Source of the DNA: Allobosea sp035944375
Lineage (GTDB): Bacteria; Pseudomonadota; Alphaproteobacteria; Rhizobiales; Beijerinckiaceae
Length of the DNA: 64,000 nucleotides
NCBI RefSeq assembly: GCF_035944375.1
Contig: NZ_DASZBE010000005.1
Strand: one strand, 5' to 3'
This document shows positions 41,985 to 50,601 of this stretch, piece by piece (position 1 is the stretch's first letter; every line of letters starts with the position of its first letter). A program made the position numbers and the translations under genes. Below the pieces are notes generated by a model. The model was not told the DNA's origin and ran no database searches. It saw only the letters and a list, made by a program, of their open reading frames with translations.

Positions 41985-42738
41985 GGCCGACTCCCGAACC
42001 GATATAGGCCTCGATCACGCGCGGATCCTTCGAGACCTCGGCATAGTCGCCCTCGGCCAGAACCTGTCCGCGTGCCAGCACGGTGATGCGGTCGGACAGC
42101 GAGGCGACGACCGAGAGATTGTGCTCGACCATCAGAATGGTGCGATTCGCCGAGACCTTGCGGATCAACGTCTCGATCCGCTCGACATCCTCGCGGCCCA
42201 TGCCGGCCATCGGCTCGTCGAGCAGCATCATCTCGGGGTCGAGCGCCAGCGTGGTCGCGATCTCGAGCGCGCGCTTGCGGCCGTAGGAGAGTTCGACCGC
42301 CGGCAGTTCGGCGAAGGCCGAGAGGCCGACCGCCTCGACGAGGCGCAGCGCCTCGTCGTCGAGCGGCTTCAGCACCTCTTCCGAGCGCCAGAAATCGAAG
42401 GAATCGCCGCGCTTGCGCTGCAACGCGATGCGGACATTCGTCTTGACGCTGAGCTGCGGGAACACGGCCGAGATCTGGAAGGAGCGCACCAAGCCCAGCC
42501 GCGCGATTTCGGCGGGCTTCTGGCGGGTAATGTCGCGCCCGTTATAGACGATCGATCCCTTGGTCGGCGCAAGAAATTTGGTCAGGAGATTGAAACAGGT
42601 CGTTTTTCCGGCGCCGTTGGGCCCGATCAACGCATGAATCGTCCCGCGCCTGACCTTCAGGTCCACGCCGCTGACGGCCGAGAAGCCGCCGAAATCCTTC
42701 GTCAAACCCGTCGTGGCGAGAATGATATCCTCAGCCAT
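41974..42738 (-). CDS. livG: ABC transporter ATP-binding protein LivG
   Basis: A 254-residue ATPase. Walker A is LIGPNGAGKTTCFNLLT, the LivG-type insert is RQKPAEIARLGLVRSFQISAVFPQLSV-like (residues about 70-97), the signature is VELSYGRKRALEIATTLAL, Walker B is MMLLDEPMAGM and the switch is LMVEHNLSVV. The tail AEGDYAEVSKDPRVIEAYIG is typical. It is the first gene of the operon, so the promoter should lie in the 451-base gap to the right. Confidence 0.95.
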
Positions 42739-43189
42739 GCGTAACGCTTGCAGTCATAACTTGGTCTTTCTTGTTCTGGACCGTCTCCCTTGTATGTCAT
42801 GCTGCACCGCGCTCGCCGCATGAGTCAACGCTGCGCAACCGGCCATACGGCCTTGTGAAACAGGGCTCATCCCTTCGTCGTAGACAGCCGCCTCCGGACC
42901 GGACGCCTGCCCTTCCAGCGATCATCCAAATGGAGGATGCGCCGGGCGCCCCTCGCGCGCTAACCGAACCCCGTCTCGCCGACTTGAACCGAGAGCGCTC
43001 CCCGCGCGACGAACGTTTCGAAGACAGCCTGAAACCCGGTTTGCTCCGGTGTCGTTTTCAAGTAATGTTTCGGGCTGTTTCCTGGCGATCCTGCGGCCGC
43101 ATGATGGTGGCCCGTCCTGCCGCTTTGCGCTTCCGCCGGCGCTGGAGCGGGCATTTCCGGCATTGGCGGACCGATCGAGGGAGGTTACC
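42739..43189. other. Divergent control region between livG and the caspase-like gene
   Basis: A 451-base gap with no convincing gene. The part next to livG is less GC-rich (TAACTTGGTCTTTCTTGTTCTGG), as expected for a leftward promoter. I see no repeat, riboswitch or RNA gene in the remainder. Open frames here run into the caspase-like gene but lack a ribosome binding site. Confidence 0.45.
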
Positions 43190-44812
43190 GTGAGCTTCGC
43201 GACCTTGGGTTCGGCGATCTCCGCCCGCTTCGCCATTCTGGGCTGCCTGCTGAGGCACGTTTTCGCGGCCGTGCCGCTCGGCCTCGCCGCGCTGCTGCTG
43301 GCGTCGCCCGCGCAGGCCGTGCCTGAGCGCCGCGTCGCGCTCGTCATCGGCAACAGCGCCTATACGGCCGTTCCCCGGCTCGCCAATCCGCAGCGCGACG
43401 CCACCGCGATCTCGGCTGCCCTGAAGCGCCTCGGCTTCGAGGTCGTCGAGGGCTATGACCTGCGGATGGACGAGATGACCGGGATCGTTCGCGAATTCGC
43501 CCAGAAGCTCGACGGCGCCAAGGCCGGCGTCGTCTATTATGCCGGGCATGGCATCGCGGTGGGCGACGAGAATTATCTCATTCCCGTCGATGCCTCGCTG
43601 AAATCCGAGGCCGATCTCGATTTCCGCGCCGTCAACGTGCAGCTGATCCTGCGCCAGATGCAGCGCGACGAGCGCGTCAACGTCCTCATCCTCGACGCCT
43701 GCCGCGACAACCCCTTCGCCACGCAGCTCGCCGCCCGGTCGCGCTCCGTCGCCCGCGGCCTGACCGCGATCGAAACGCAGTCGGCCTCGGGCATCCTGAT
43801 CGCCTTCGCCACCGACCCGCGCTCCACGGCTCTCGATGGCGAAAAGGACGGCAACAGCCCGTTCACCGCCGCCCTGCTGAAGCATATCGAGACGCCGGAG
43901 GTGTCGATCACCACCGTCATGGATCGTGTGCGCGCCGATGTCTGGGAATCGACCGGCAAGAAGCAGAAGCCCTGGACCAATTCCTCGATCATCGGCGAGT
44001 TCAAGCTGAACCCGACGCTGAAGCTCGCCGCGGTCGATCCCTCCGTGACGATCAAGGCGATCGACGGCGCCGTGCCGGTGCCGGCCGCGCCCGCCCCGGT
44101 CGGCCTCGACCGCGCCCAGATGGACATCCGCATGTGGGAAACCGCCGAGCGCGGCAATACCCCGGGCGACTACAAGGCCTATCTCGACGCCTTCCCGACC
44201 GGCCAGTTCGCCGCCTTCGCGAAGAACCGGCTCGCCCGGCTCGAACCGGCGGCGCCCGCGGTCGCGGCGCTACCGGCAGTCTCAGCCACGTCGCGCGACA
44301 CCCAGTCGACCGCGCCCGACGATACGGCCCTCAAGAGCGAGGCCGCCACGGCGCAGACGGAAGCGGCGCTGAAGCTGCAGGCCAAGGACCGCCGCGAGTT
44401 GCAGCGGCGCCTGAGCCTCGCCGGCTTCAAGCCCGGCAAGAGCAGCGCCACCTTCGGACCGAGCCAGCGCAGCGCGATCAAGGAATGGCAGACGACCCGC
44501 GGCCTCGAGCCGACCGGCTTCCTCGCCCCGCTCCAGCTCAAGGCGCTGCGCGCCCAGACGGAACCGGCCTATCAGCGCGCGCTCGCCGAGCAGGCCAAGC
44601 CCGCGCCGGCTCCGCGCACCCGCACCGCGCGCGAGCCGGTCGAGCCGCAGGTCCGCACCCGCGGCGGTGTCGCCTATGAGCACGATCCGGTGATCCGCCG
44701 CGACCTCGAGCGCGAGCGTGCCGGCGGCGGCAGTGCGGCGGGCGCCGCGATCTTCGGCACCATCGTCGGCGGCGCCATCGGCGGCGCGCTGGGGGGCGGC
44801 TTCCGCCGCTGA
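43190..44812 (+). CDS. Exported caspase-like (peptidase C14) protein with peptidoglycan-binding-like domain
   Basis: A 540-residue protein. After a signal peptide (LGLAALLLASPAQA) comes a caspase fold: ERRVALVIGNSAYTAVPRLANPQRDATAI, then the catalytic H120 in YYAGHGIAVGDENYL and C171 in ILDACRDNPF. A middle region (about 300-345) resembles the SH3-free linker after such domains, with WETAERGNTPGDYKAYLDAFPTGQFAAFAKNRL. Residues about 403-455 look like a PG_binding_1 domain, and the tail is a glycine zipper (GTIVGGAIGGALGGG). The GTG start at 43190 has GGAGG five bases upstream. A periplasmic or envelope protease is likely; its target is unknown. Confidence 0.88.
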   Translation: MSFATLGSAISARFAILGCLLRHVFAAVPLGLAALLLASPAQAVPERRVALVIGNSAYTAVPRLANPQRDATAISAALKRLGFEVVEGYDLRMDEMTGIVREFAQKLDGAKAGVVYYAGHGIAVGDENYLIPVDASLKSEADLDFRAVNVQLILRQMQRDERVNVLILDACRDNPFATQLAARSRSVARGLTAIETQSASGILIAFATDPRSTALDGEKDGNSPFTAALLKHIETPEVSITTVMDRVRADVWESTGKKQKPWTNSSIIGEFKLNPTLKLAAVDPSVTIKAIDGAVPVPAAPAPVGLDRAQMDIRMWETAERGNTPGDYKAYLDAFPTGQFAAFAKNRLARLEPAAPAVAALPAVSATSRDTQSTAPDDTALKSEAATAQTEAALKLQAKDRRELQRRLSLAGFKPGKSSATFGPSQRSAIKEWQTTRGLEPTGFLAPLQLKALRAQTEPAYQRALAEQAKPAPAPRTRTAREPVEPQVRTRGGVAYEHDPVIRRDLERERAGGGSAAGAAIFGTIVGGAIGGALGGGFRR

Positions 44813-45008
44813 CACGCCCCTGCCGCAGCGCGGCGGGATCCCTCCTGAACCGATCGCGACGCGGCGCACTGCGCCGCGTTTTGCTGTGACCTCGCGCCGG
44901 GCGCGGCAAGACGCCGTCTCCACCCAACGGGGAGTTGCCACCGTGCCGCCGGCTCGGCTAGTTCTGGACCGCCCCGTCCGGCGGCATCCTTTCAGCGGCA
45001 GAGGCGAT

Positions 45009-45716
45009 ATGATGAAGAAGGTCTATCCGGACGCCACGGCGGCTCTCGCCGGCGTCATCAAGGACGGCATGACGATCATGGCCGGCGGTTTCGGCCTGTG
45101 CGGCATTCCCGACATCCTGATCGAAGCGGTCCGCGCCAGCGGCGCGAAGGATCTGACCTTCGTCTCCAACAATGCCGGCGTCGACGGTGCCGGGCTCGGC
45201 ATCCTGCTCGAGACCCGCCAGATCCGGAAGATGATCTCGTCTTATGTCGGCGAGAACAAGCTCTTCGCCGAACTCTATCTCTCCGGCCAGCTCGAACTCG
45301 AATTCACGCCGCAGGGCACGCTGGCCGAGCGCATCCGCGCCGGCGGCGCCGGCATACCGGCCTTCTTCACCAAGACCGGCGTCGGCACGCTGGTCGCCGA
45401 GGGCAAGGAGGAGCGCGAGTTCGACGGCGAGCGCTACATCATGGAGCGCGGCATCTTCGCCGACGTCTCGCTGGTGCATGCCTGGAAGGGCGACACCGAA
45501 GGCAACCTCGTCTACCGGAAGACGGCGCGCAACTTCAATCCGATGATGGCCTCGGCCTCGCGCTTCACCGTCGCGCAGGTCGAGCATCTGGTCGAGGCCG
45601 GCGAGATCGAACCCGATCACATGCACACGCCGGGCATCTTCGTGAAGCGGATCGTCCACACGCCCCAAAGCGTCAAGCGCATCGAGCAGCGCACCGTCCG
45701 CAAGCGCGCGGCCTGA
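45009..45716 (+). CDS. scoA: 3-oxoacid CoA-transferase subunit A
   Basis: A 235-residue alpha subunit of a class I CoA transferase, which moves CoA from succinyl-CoA to a 3-oxoacid such as acetoacetate. The glycine-rich CoA motif is TIMAGGFGLCGIPDILIEA; VSNNAGVDGAGLGILLE and ELEFTPQGTLAERIRAGGAGIPAFFTKTGVGT (about residues 95-130) complete the match. It is followed 12 bases later by the beta subunit. The first of two adjacent ATG codons (45009) is used. ScoAB feeds ketone bodies into acetyl-CoA; the beta-ketoadipate transferase PcaIJ is closely related and cannot be excluded. Confidence 0.93.
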   Translation: MMKKVYPDATAALAGVIKDGMTIMAGGFGLCGIPDILIEAVRASGAKDLTFVSNNAGVDGAGLGILLETRQIRKMISSYVGENKLFAELYLSGQLELEFTPQGTLAERIRAGGAGIPAFFTKTGVGTLVAEGKEEREFDGERYIMERGIFADVSLVHAWKGDTEGNLVYRKTARNFNPMMASASRFTVAQVEHLVEAGEIEPDHMHTPGIFVKRIVHTPQSVKRIEQRTVRKRAA

Positions 45717-45728
45717 GGAGACACCGAC

Positions 45729-46382
45729 ATGGCATGGACCCGCGAACAGATCGCCCAGCGCGCCGCCAAGGAGCTGAAGGACGGCTTCTACGTCAATCTC
45801 GGCATCGGCATCCCCACCCTTGTCTCGAACTACATTCCAGACGGCGTCTCGGTGCAGTTGCAGTCCGAGAACGGCATGCTCGGCATGGGACCGTTTCCCT
45901 ATGAGGGCGACGAGGACCCCGACCTGATCAACGCCGGCAAGCAGACCATCACGCAGCTGCCGACGACGAGCTTCTTCTCCTCGGCCGATTCCTTCGGGAT
46001 GATCCGCGGCGGCCATATCGACCTCTCGATCCTCGGCGCCATGCAGGTCGCGGAGAATGGCGACCTCGCCAACTGGATGATCCCCGGCAAGATGGTGAAG
46101 GGCATGGGCGGCGCCATGGACCTCGTCGCCGGCGTCAAGAAGGTCGTCGTGGTGATGGAGCACGTCGCCAAGAACAAGGACGGCTCCGAGTCGCCGAAGC
46201 TGCTGGCCGCCTGCGACCTGCCGCTGACCGGCGCCGGCGTCGTCGACATGGTGATCACCGATCTCGGCGTCTTCGCGATCGACGAGAACGGCGGCGGCAT
46301 GACGCTGATCGAGCTCGCCGAGGGTGTCACGCTCGACGAGATCAAGGCGAAGACCGCGGCGTCCTTCGCGGTCGCCCTCTGA
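45729..46382 (+). CDS. scoB: 3-oxoacid CoA-transferase subunit B
   Basis: A 217-residue beta subunit. The catalytic glutamate lies in QLQSENGMLGMGPFPYEG, and FYVNLGIGIPTLVSNYIP and FSSADSFGMIRGGHIDLSILGAMQV are standard family segments. It completes the heterodimer with the preceding subunit; both are on one transcript. The stop is only 39 bases from the convergent VOC gene. Confidence 0.95.
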   Translation: MAWTREQIAQRAAKELKDGFYVNLGIGIPTLVSNYIPDGVSVQLQSENGMLGMGPFPYEGDEDPDLINAGKQTITQLPTTSFFSSADSFGMIRGGHIDLSILGAMQVAENGDLANWMIPGKMVKGMGGAMDLVAGVKKVVVVMEHVAKNKDGSESPKLLAACDLPLTGAGVVDMVITDLGVFAIDENGGGMTLIELAEGVTLDEIKAKTAASFAVAL

Positions 46383-46421
46383 GGGCTCGGATCCAGGGCG
46401 AGCCCGCCGCGGCCGGCGCCG

Positions 46422-47204
46422 TTACAGGGCCCTGACGATCTCCAGCCGAGCGCCATGGGCGAGCGCGCGGTCGAGGCAGCGATCGGCAGGCCCGTAGAAG
46501 GACACGGCGTAGGCGCCCTGCCCGCGCCGACCGAGATGGCGCGTCAGCCCCTCGCAGGCCTCGCCGCGCGGCTCGGCGAGCGAGAGCATCTGGCGGCCGA
46601 GCCGGAACTGCGCCAGTCCGAAGCCCAGCCCCGGCGCCGCTCCGGTGGCGATCGGCTCCTGACCGAGCACTGCCCTGTAGCGCGCGACCGAGGCGGCGAG
46701 ATCGCGGACCACGACGGTGATCCCGGCGACGCCCGTGACGCCGTTGGCGTGGCGGCGCGCCTTGCCTTCCGGCACGCGAAGCGCGCGATCCGTGACATCC
46801 TCGCAGAGAAAGGGGATGTCCGGCTCCGGCGGGCGCGACGAGCGCCAGGCGATCCGCGTCCCGTCCGGCTGCAGGCGCTCGCCATCGATCGGCCCCTCGA
46901 TGGCGATCCCGGCGGCCCGGATCCGGGCGGTATCCTCGTCGAGCGACCCGGCCGGCAGCAGCGCGTAATCGACGAGGCCGCTGCCGGCCTCGTCCAGGAC
47001 CTTCCACCAGCGGAAGCCCGGCACCGGCCGCGCGAAGGCGATGATCTCGAGATAGGCGCCGTCCGCCAGCACCACCAGCGCATTGCGCGAGCCGCGCGGA
47101 TGCTCGCCGCCCGGCAGGACGGTGAAGCCCAGGGCGGCATAGTCGGCCATGGCCGCGTCGAGATCGGTGACGGCGATGACGATGTGGTCGATGGACTGCG
47201 TCAT
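46422..47204 (-). CDS. VOC-family (glyoxalase-like) protein
   Basis: A 260-residue protein with a glyoxalase-like fold. The start IDHIVIAVTDLDAAMADYAALGFTVLPGG is the classic first beta-alpha-beta unit of a VOC module, with the metal-type His in DHIV, and a second module begins GVAGITVVVRDLAASVARYRAVLG near residue 155. It fits the Glyoxalase_3 group of uncharacterised proteins. Function is unknown; the neighbourhood of scoAB gives no clear clue. Confidence 0.82.
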   Translation of the reverse strand: MTQSIDHIVIAVTDLDAAMADYAALGFTVLPGGEHPRGSRNALVVLADGAYLEIIAFARPVPGFRWWKVLDEAGSGLVDYALLPAGSLDEDTARIRAAGIAIEGPIDGERLQPDGTRIAWRSSRPPEPDIPFLCEDVTDRALRVPEGKARRHANGVTGVAGITVVVRDLAASVARYRAVLGQEPIATGAAPGLGFGLAQFRLGRQMLSLAEPRGEACEGLTRHLGRRGQGAYAVSFYGPADRCLDRALAHGARLEIVRAL

Positions 47205-47424
47205 GAAGACCTCGCGGCATGGACAGCTACGTCATGCGTCGGCCGGAACGGCCGGCCCGGCAAGAGCGAGGCACGCAATCCCGCGATGCCGGTGCCCGGG
47301 TTGACGCGGGAAACCCGGCACCCGGCCGGGCATGAGCGTTCCGGGGATAAGGCCAGACGGGCGCCGCGACACCGCTCGCCAGCGACCTGCAATATTGATA
47401 CGGTTCGTTAAGAGTAGCTAAGTT

Positions 47425-48312
47425 GTGCGATCGATTCGTCCAGGCGTTCCCCAGTTTCCCCACGGCACCGTCTTCGAGGCCATCCCTTTGAACGCCCTTC
47501 CCGTCGCCGATTCACAGGACTGGATCGCCAAGCGACCGGGACTGCCGGGCCCGACGAGCGCAGCATCGGCCGCTGCGCAGGCGGATCTCGACCCGCAACA
47601 GCGTCTTTCCCATGCCCAGCGAGGCTTTCTCGAACTTCGGCTCGAAGCCGCGCTCGGTCGGCTGGCCGCGCTGGAGACCCTGCTGGAGGCGGAGCGCCTG
47701 CATGTCCGGCAGGCCCAGGCGGCGCTGGGCGTCGCCGAGCGTGCCCTGGAGCGACACCGCGAGACGATCCTCCTCTCCGACGGGCAGCGCCAGGCTTCGG
47801 CGCAGGAGGTCGGTCGGCTGAAGCAGGCGCTGCACGAGGCGGCGCTCGAAAAGGGCCGGCAGGAGCATGCGATCGCCGCCCTGCGCACCGCGCTCGCCGA
47901 CAAGGCGGCCGAGGTCGAGCGGCTCGCCGCGACGACCGGAAGCGCCGAGGCCGAGTTGCGGGCGGCGCGTGCGCATCATGCCGGCGCCACCGATGCGATG
48001 CAGCGCGAGTGCCTGCGGCTGGAGGAGCTGCTCCAGGGCGAACGCCGCGACAAACTTCTGCTCCAGCGCGCGCTGGATCTCGCCCGCGCCAACCGCCGCG
48101 CCCTGCAGGACCAGCTCTCCGAGCGGCGCAGCGTCGTGACGATGGCGGTCCAGCCGCCGGCTGCGCCTGTCGCCCTGCCACTCCTTCTCGGCGCTGCGAC
48201 GGCACCGCCCCCCGCCGCCGACGAAATGCCTCCCTCGTTCACCCTCGGAGAGGGCGTGCCGCCGCCGCCCTCCCCGGCTCTCACGGAGCACCTCCATGCA
48301 GCCTGCCGTTAG
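47425..48312 (+). CDS. Coiled-coil protein 1 of a four-gene cluster
   Basis: A 295-residue protein dominated by a long coiled coil from about residue 60 to 225, rich in Ala, Glu, Arg and Leu (ALETLLEAERLHVRQAQAAL, for example). The C-terminal 60 residues are Pro/Ala-rich and probably disordered. No known domain is seen. A GTG at 47425 opens the frame, but TTG at 47488 has GAGG eight bases upstream and may be the real start. A possible promoter (TTGATA at 47395, TAAGTT at 47419) would favour the downstream start. Its end overlaps the next gene by 17 bases. Confidence 0.7.
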   Translation: MRSIRPGVPQFPHGTVFEAIPLNALPVADSQDWIAKRPGLPGPTSAASAAAQADLDPQQRLSHAQRGFLELRLEAALGRLAALETLLEAERLHVRQAQAALGVAERALERHRETILLSDGQRQASAQEVGRLKQALHEAALEKGRQEHAIAALRTALADKAAEVERLAATTGSAEAELRAARAHHAGATDAMQRECLRLEELLQGERRDKLLLQRALDLARANRRALQDQLSERRSVVTMAVQPPAAPVALPLLLGAATAPPPAADEMPPSFTLGEGVPPPPSPALTEHLHAACR

Positions 48313-48772
48313 CGACCTCGCCACCGTCACCACCCTGCGCCAGAGCCTGCCGGCCTCGGAGCAATTCCTCAACGCCTCCGACAAGATCGCGACCTTCCCG
48401 GCCGCGATGCCGGATCCGCGGCCGGCCCCGGTCGCCCCCGCGGCGGTGGCACCCGCCGCGCCGCCGGCGCCGCAGCGCGACTGGCCCTCGGCGCTCGCGC
48501 TGATCGAGGAGACCAGCGAGGCGATCCGCATCAGCGAGCTGCGCTACGCCCAGCTCGAGGAGCGGCTGCAGCAGACCATCGCGCAGGCGGCCGCCAACAT
48601 GCGCGAGCTGGAAGCCCAGGTCGCGACGGCCAACGAGATGCTGTGGCGCTCCGAGGAGCGGGCCCGCCAGGCCGAGGCGCGCGCCCTCGAGGCCGAGGGC
48701 TGGCTCGCCCGCCTGCACGATGCCGTGACGACCGCGTTCACGCCCGCCCATCGTCCCCAGCCGCGCGACTGA
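48296..48772 (+). CDS. Coiled-coil protein 2 of a four-gene cluster
   Basis: A 158-residue protein: an N-terminal segment with ASEQFLNASDKIATFPAAM, a Pro/Ala linker, then a coiled coil from about residue 68 to 145 (ALIEETSEAIRISELRYAQL, EERARQAEARALEAEGWLARL). No known domain, membrane segment or export signal is seen. Start ATG 48296 lies inside the end of the first gene, a sign of coupled translation. It is followed two bases later by the third gene. Confidence 0.72.
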   Translation: MQPAVSDLATVTTLRQSLPASEQFLNASDKIATFPAAMPDPRPAPVAPAAVAPAAPPAPQRDWPSALALIEETSEAIRISELRYAQLEERLQQTIAQAAANMRELEAQVATANEMLWRSEERARQAEARALEAEGWLARLHDAVTTAFTPAHRPQPRD

Positions 48773-48774
48773 CC

Positions 48775-49254
48775 GTGAGCCAGGACGCGCCCAGCCTCAG
48801 CCGCGCCATGCTGCGCGCCCCGGCCTGGCGGGACGCGCCCGCGCCACCAGCCGCCGTCGCCGCCCCCATTCCGCTGCGGCCGCTGTCGCGGCGCGCGACC
48901 GGGCGGCCGCATCCGCAGGACACGCTCGCCCTGGTGGCGGGCGCCGGCGCCGCCTTCGAGACGATGCAGTTGCAACTGCTGAACGTGCTGCAGCAGGCGC
49001 GCAGCTCGCTGGAGGAGGCCGAGCAGGAAAAGGTCCGGCTGCAGAGCGAGATTGCCGCCCTCGCCAAGGAAAAACAGGACTGGAGCCAGCGGGCCCAGAA
49101 GGCCGAGGCGACGCTCGGGCGCGCCAACGAGGTGCTGCAGACGCAGCAGGGCGTTCTCGAGAAGGCGCTGCTGCGGGAGCGCGAGGCCGTCCAGCGCGCC
49201 TATATGCTGGAGTTGAAGCTGCGCCAGGGCGGCGGCGCCTCCCGCGCCGTCTGA
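48775..49254 (+). CDS. Coiled-coil protein 3 of a four-gene cluster
   Basis: A 159-residue protein starting at GTG 48775, two bases after the stop of the previous gene. The first ~55 residues are Pro/Ala/Arg-rich; residues about 60-150 are a coiled coil (LLNVLQQARSSLEEAEQEKV, QTQQGVLEKALLREREAVQR). It is similar in size and layout to its upstream neighbour, suggesting an old duplication. No membrane segment or signal is present. Confidence 0.72.
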   Translation: MSQDAPSLSRAMLRAPAWRDAPAPPAAVAAPIPLRPLSRRATGRPHPQDTLALVAGAGAAFETMQLQLLNVLQQARSSLEEAEQEKVRLQSEIAALAKEKQDWSQRAQKAEATLGRANEVLQTQQGVLEKALLREREAVQRAYMLELKLRQGGGASRAV

Positions 49255-49458
49255 CCGGCGCGCCCGCGGGACTCCGGAAGCCGCCGCGCGGCCAAGAAGT
49301 TGTTTGCAACTCGCGCCGGGCGCCATTGCGATGTTGCCTTGGACCGCGGCACATCTTCTGCTGTGCTACCGCCTTAAGCTGTGGTTCGGGTGTCGCGATC
49401 GCCGGACCGAGGGAGGCGGCCTGCCCCGCGTCGAGAGGGGCAAAGTGGGGTGGGTTCG

Positions 49459-50577
49459 ATGATCGGTTCCAGTCTGAGGCGTCTCATCGGCGGGCGGAGC
49501 GAGGCGCCAGCGCCGCAGCCAGCCCCTGTGTTCACACCGCCCGAGGCCGCCGCCAACGAGCCGGGCGAAGCGCCGGAGCCGCTGCTGCCGCCGCCGCCGA
49601 AACCCGGCAGCTCGCACGAGGTCGGCCAGCTGATGACCGCCATCAGCGAGCAGTCCAACGAGCTGCAGGTCGAATTCGCCAAGATCTCGAACTGGTCGGT
49701 CCAGCTCGACCTGCTGATGACGCGCACCGCGACGATGCAGCAGATCCTGCCGAAGTTCATCCAAACCTCGCAGGACCAGGCCGCGCAGATCGAGGAACTC
49801 AGCGCCATCTGCCACCGCCAGGAGCGCGAAGTCGCCGGGCTGCAGACCGAACTCGGTCATTACCGGCCGCTGGCGATGCGCTATGAGGAGGAACTCGGGC
49901 GCAGCCGCGCCGCGCTCGACCACACCCAGGCGGCGCTGGCCGCGCTCGAGATCGAGCATGGCAAGCTGCAGGGCGAGGTGAACGCGCTGCTGCAGCGGCT
50001 CTCCACCAGCGATTCGCGCGTGCAGCGGCTGTCCGAGGAGCGGCAGGTCGTCGACCAGAAGCTCCTGGAGAAGTCGGCCGCCGCGCAGAACCTCGCCCGC
50101 GAGGTCGCGATGCTGCGCTCCGACCTCGTCGCCGCGAGCGGCGAGAACAGCCGGCTCCAGCGCGACATCGCCGGGCTGACCGAGAAGCTCAGCGGCGAGC
50201 GCGAAGGCGCCAACGAGGCGGCGAGCCAGGCCCAGGCCCGCATCGCCACCGCCTTGCAGACGATCAAGGAGCTGGAGGCCCAGGCCGCCGCCGCCGCGCA
50301 GCGCGAGCGCAAGCTGGCCGAGGATCTCGCCCAGCGCGACAAGGCCGTCTACGACCTCGACATCAAGCTCTCGGCGCTGCAGTCGAAGGCCGACTTCCTG
50401 GCGGGGGTCAACCAGCAGCTGCGCACCGATCTGCGCCACCATATCGACCATGTCGGGACGCTGGAGCACTCCAACCGCCAGCTCATCGAGGCGATGTCGC
50501 GCAACCGCCAGGCGACCGAGGCGGCCGGGCCCGACGGGTTCGAGCCGCCGGCGCCGCGCTGGGCCGCCGGCGAGTAG
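49459..50577 (+). CDS. Coiled-coil protein 4 of a four-gene cluster, largest member
   Basis: A 372-residue protein. The first 15 residues (MIGSSLRRLIGGRSE) are basic and could touch membrane or nucleic acid; residues 16-55 are Pro/Ala-rich; a nearly continuous coiled coil then runs from about 60 to 350 (QSNELQVEFAKISNWSVQLD, LRSDLVAASGENSRLQRDIA). This layout of a short basic head, a proline linker and a long uninterrupted rod is like that of bacterial intermediate-filament-like proteins such as crescentin, but I see no specific homology. Start is the ATG at 49459; 204 bases separate it from the third gene, so it may have its own promoter. Confidence 0.72.
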   Translation: MIGSSLRRLIGGRSEAPAPQPAPVFTPPEAAANEPGEAPEPLLPPPPKPGSSHEVGQLMTAISEQSNELQVEFAKISNWSVQLDLLMTRTATMQQILPKFIQTSQDQAAQIEELSAICHRQEREVAGLQTELGHYRPLAMRYEEELGRSRAALDHTQAALAALEIEHGKLQGEVNALLQRLSTSDSRVQRLSEERQVVDQKLLEKSAAAQNLAREVAMLRSDLVAASGENSRLQRDIAGLTEKLSGEREGANEAASQAQARIATALQTIKELEAQAAAAAQRERKLAEDLAQRDKAVYDLDIKLSALQSKADFLAGVNQQLRTDLRHHIDHVGTLEHSNRQLIEAMSRNRQATEAAGPDGFEPPAPRWAAGE

Positions 50578-50601
50578 CGCTCGCGCCCGGCCCGCGGGCC
50601 G

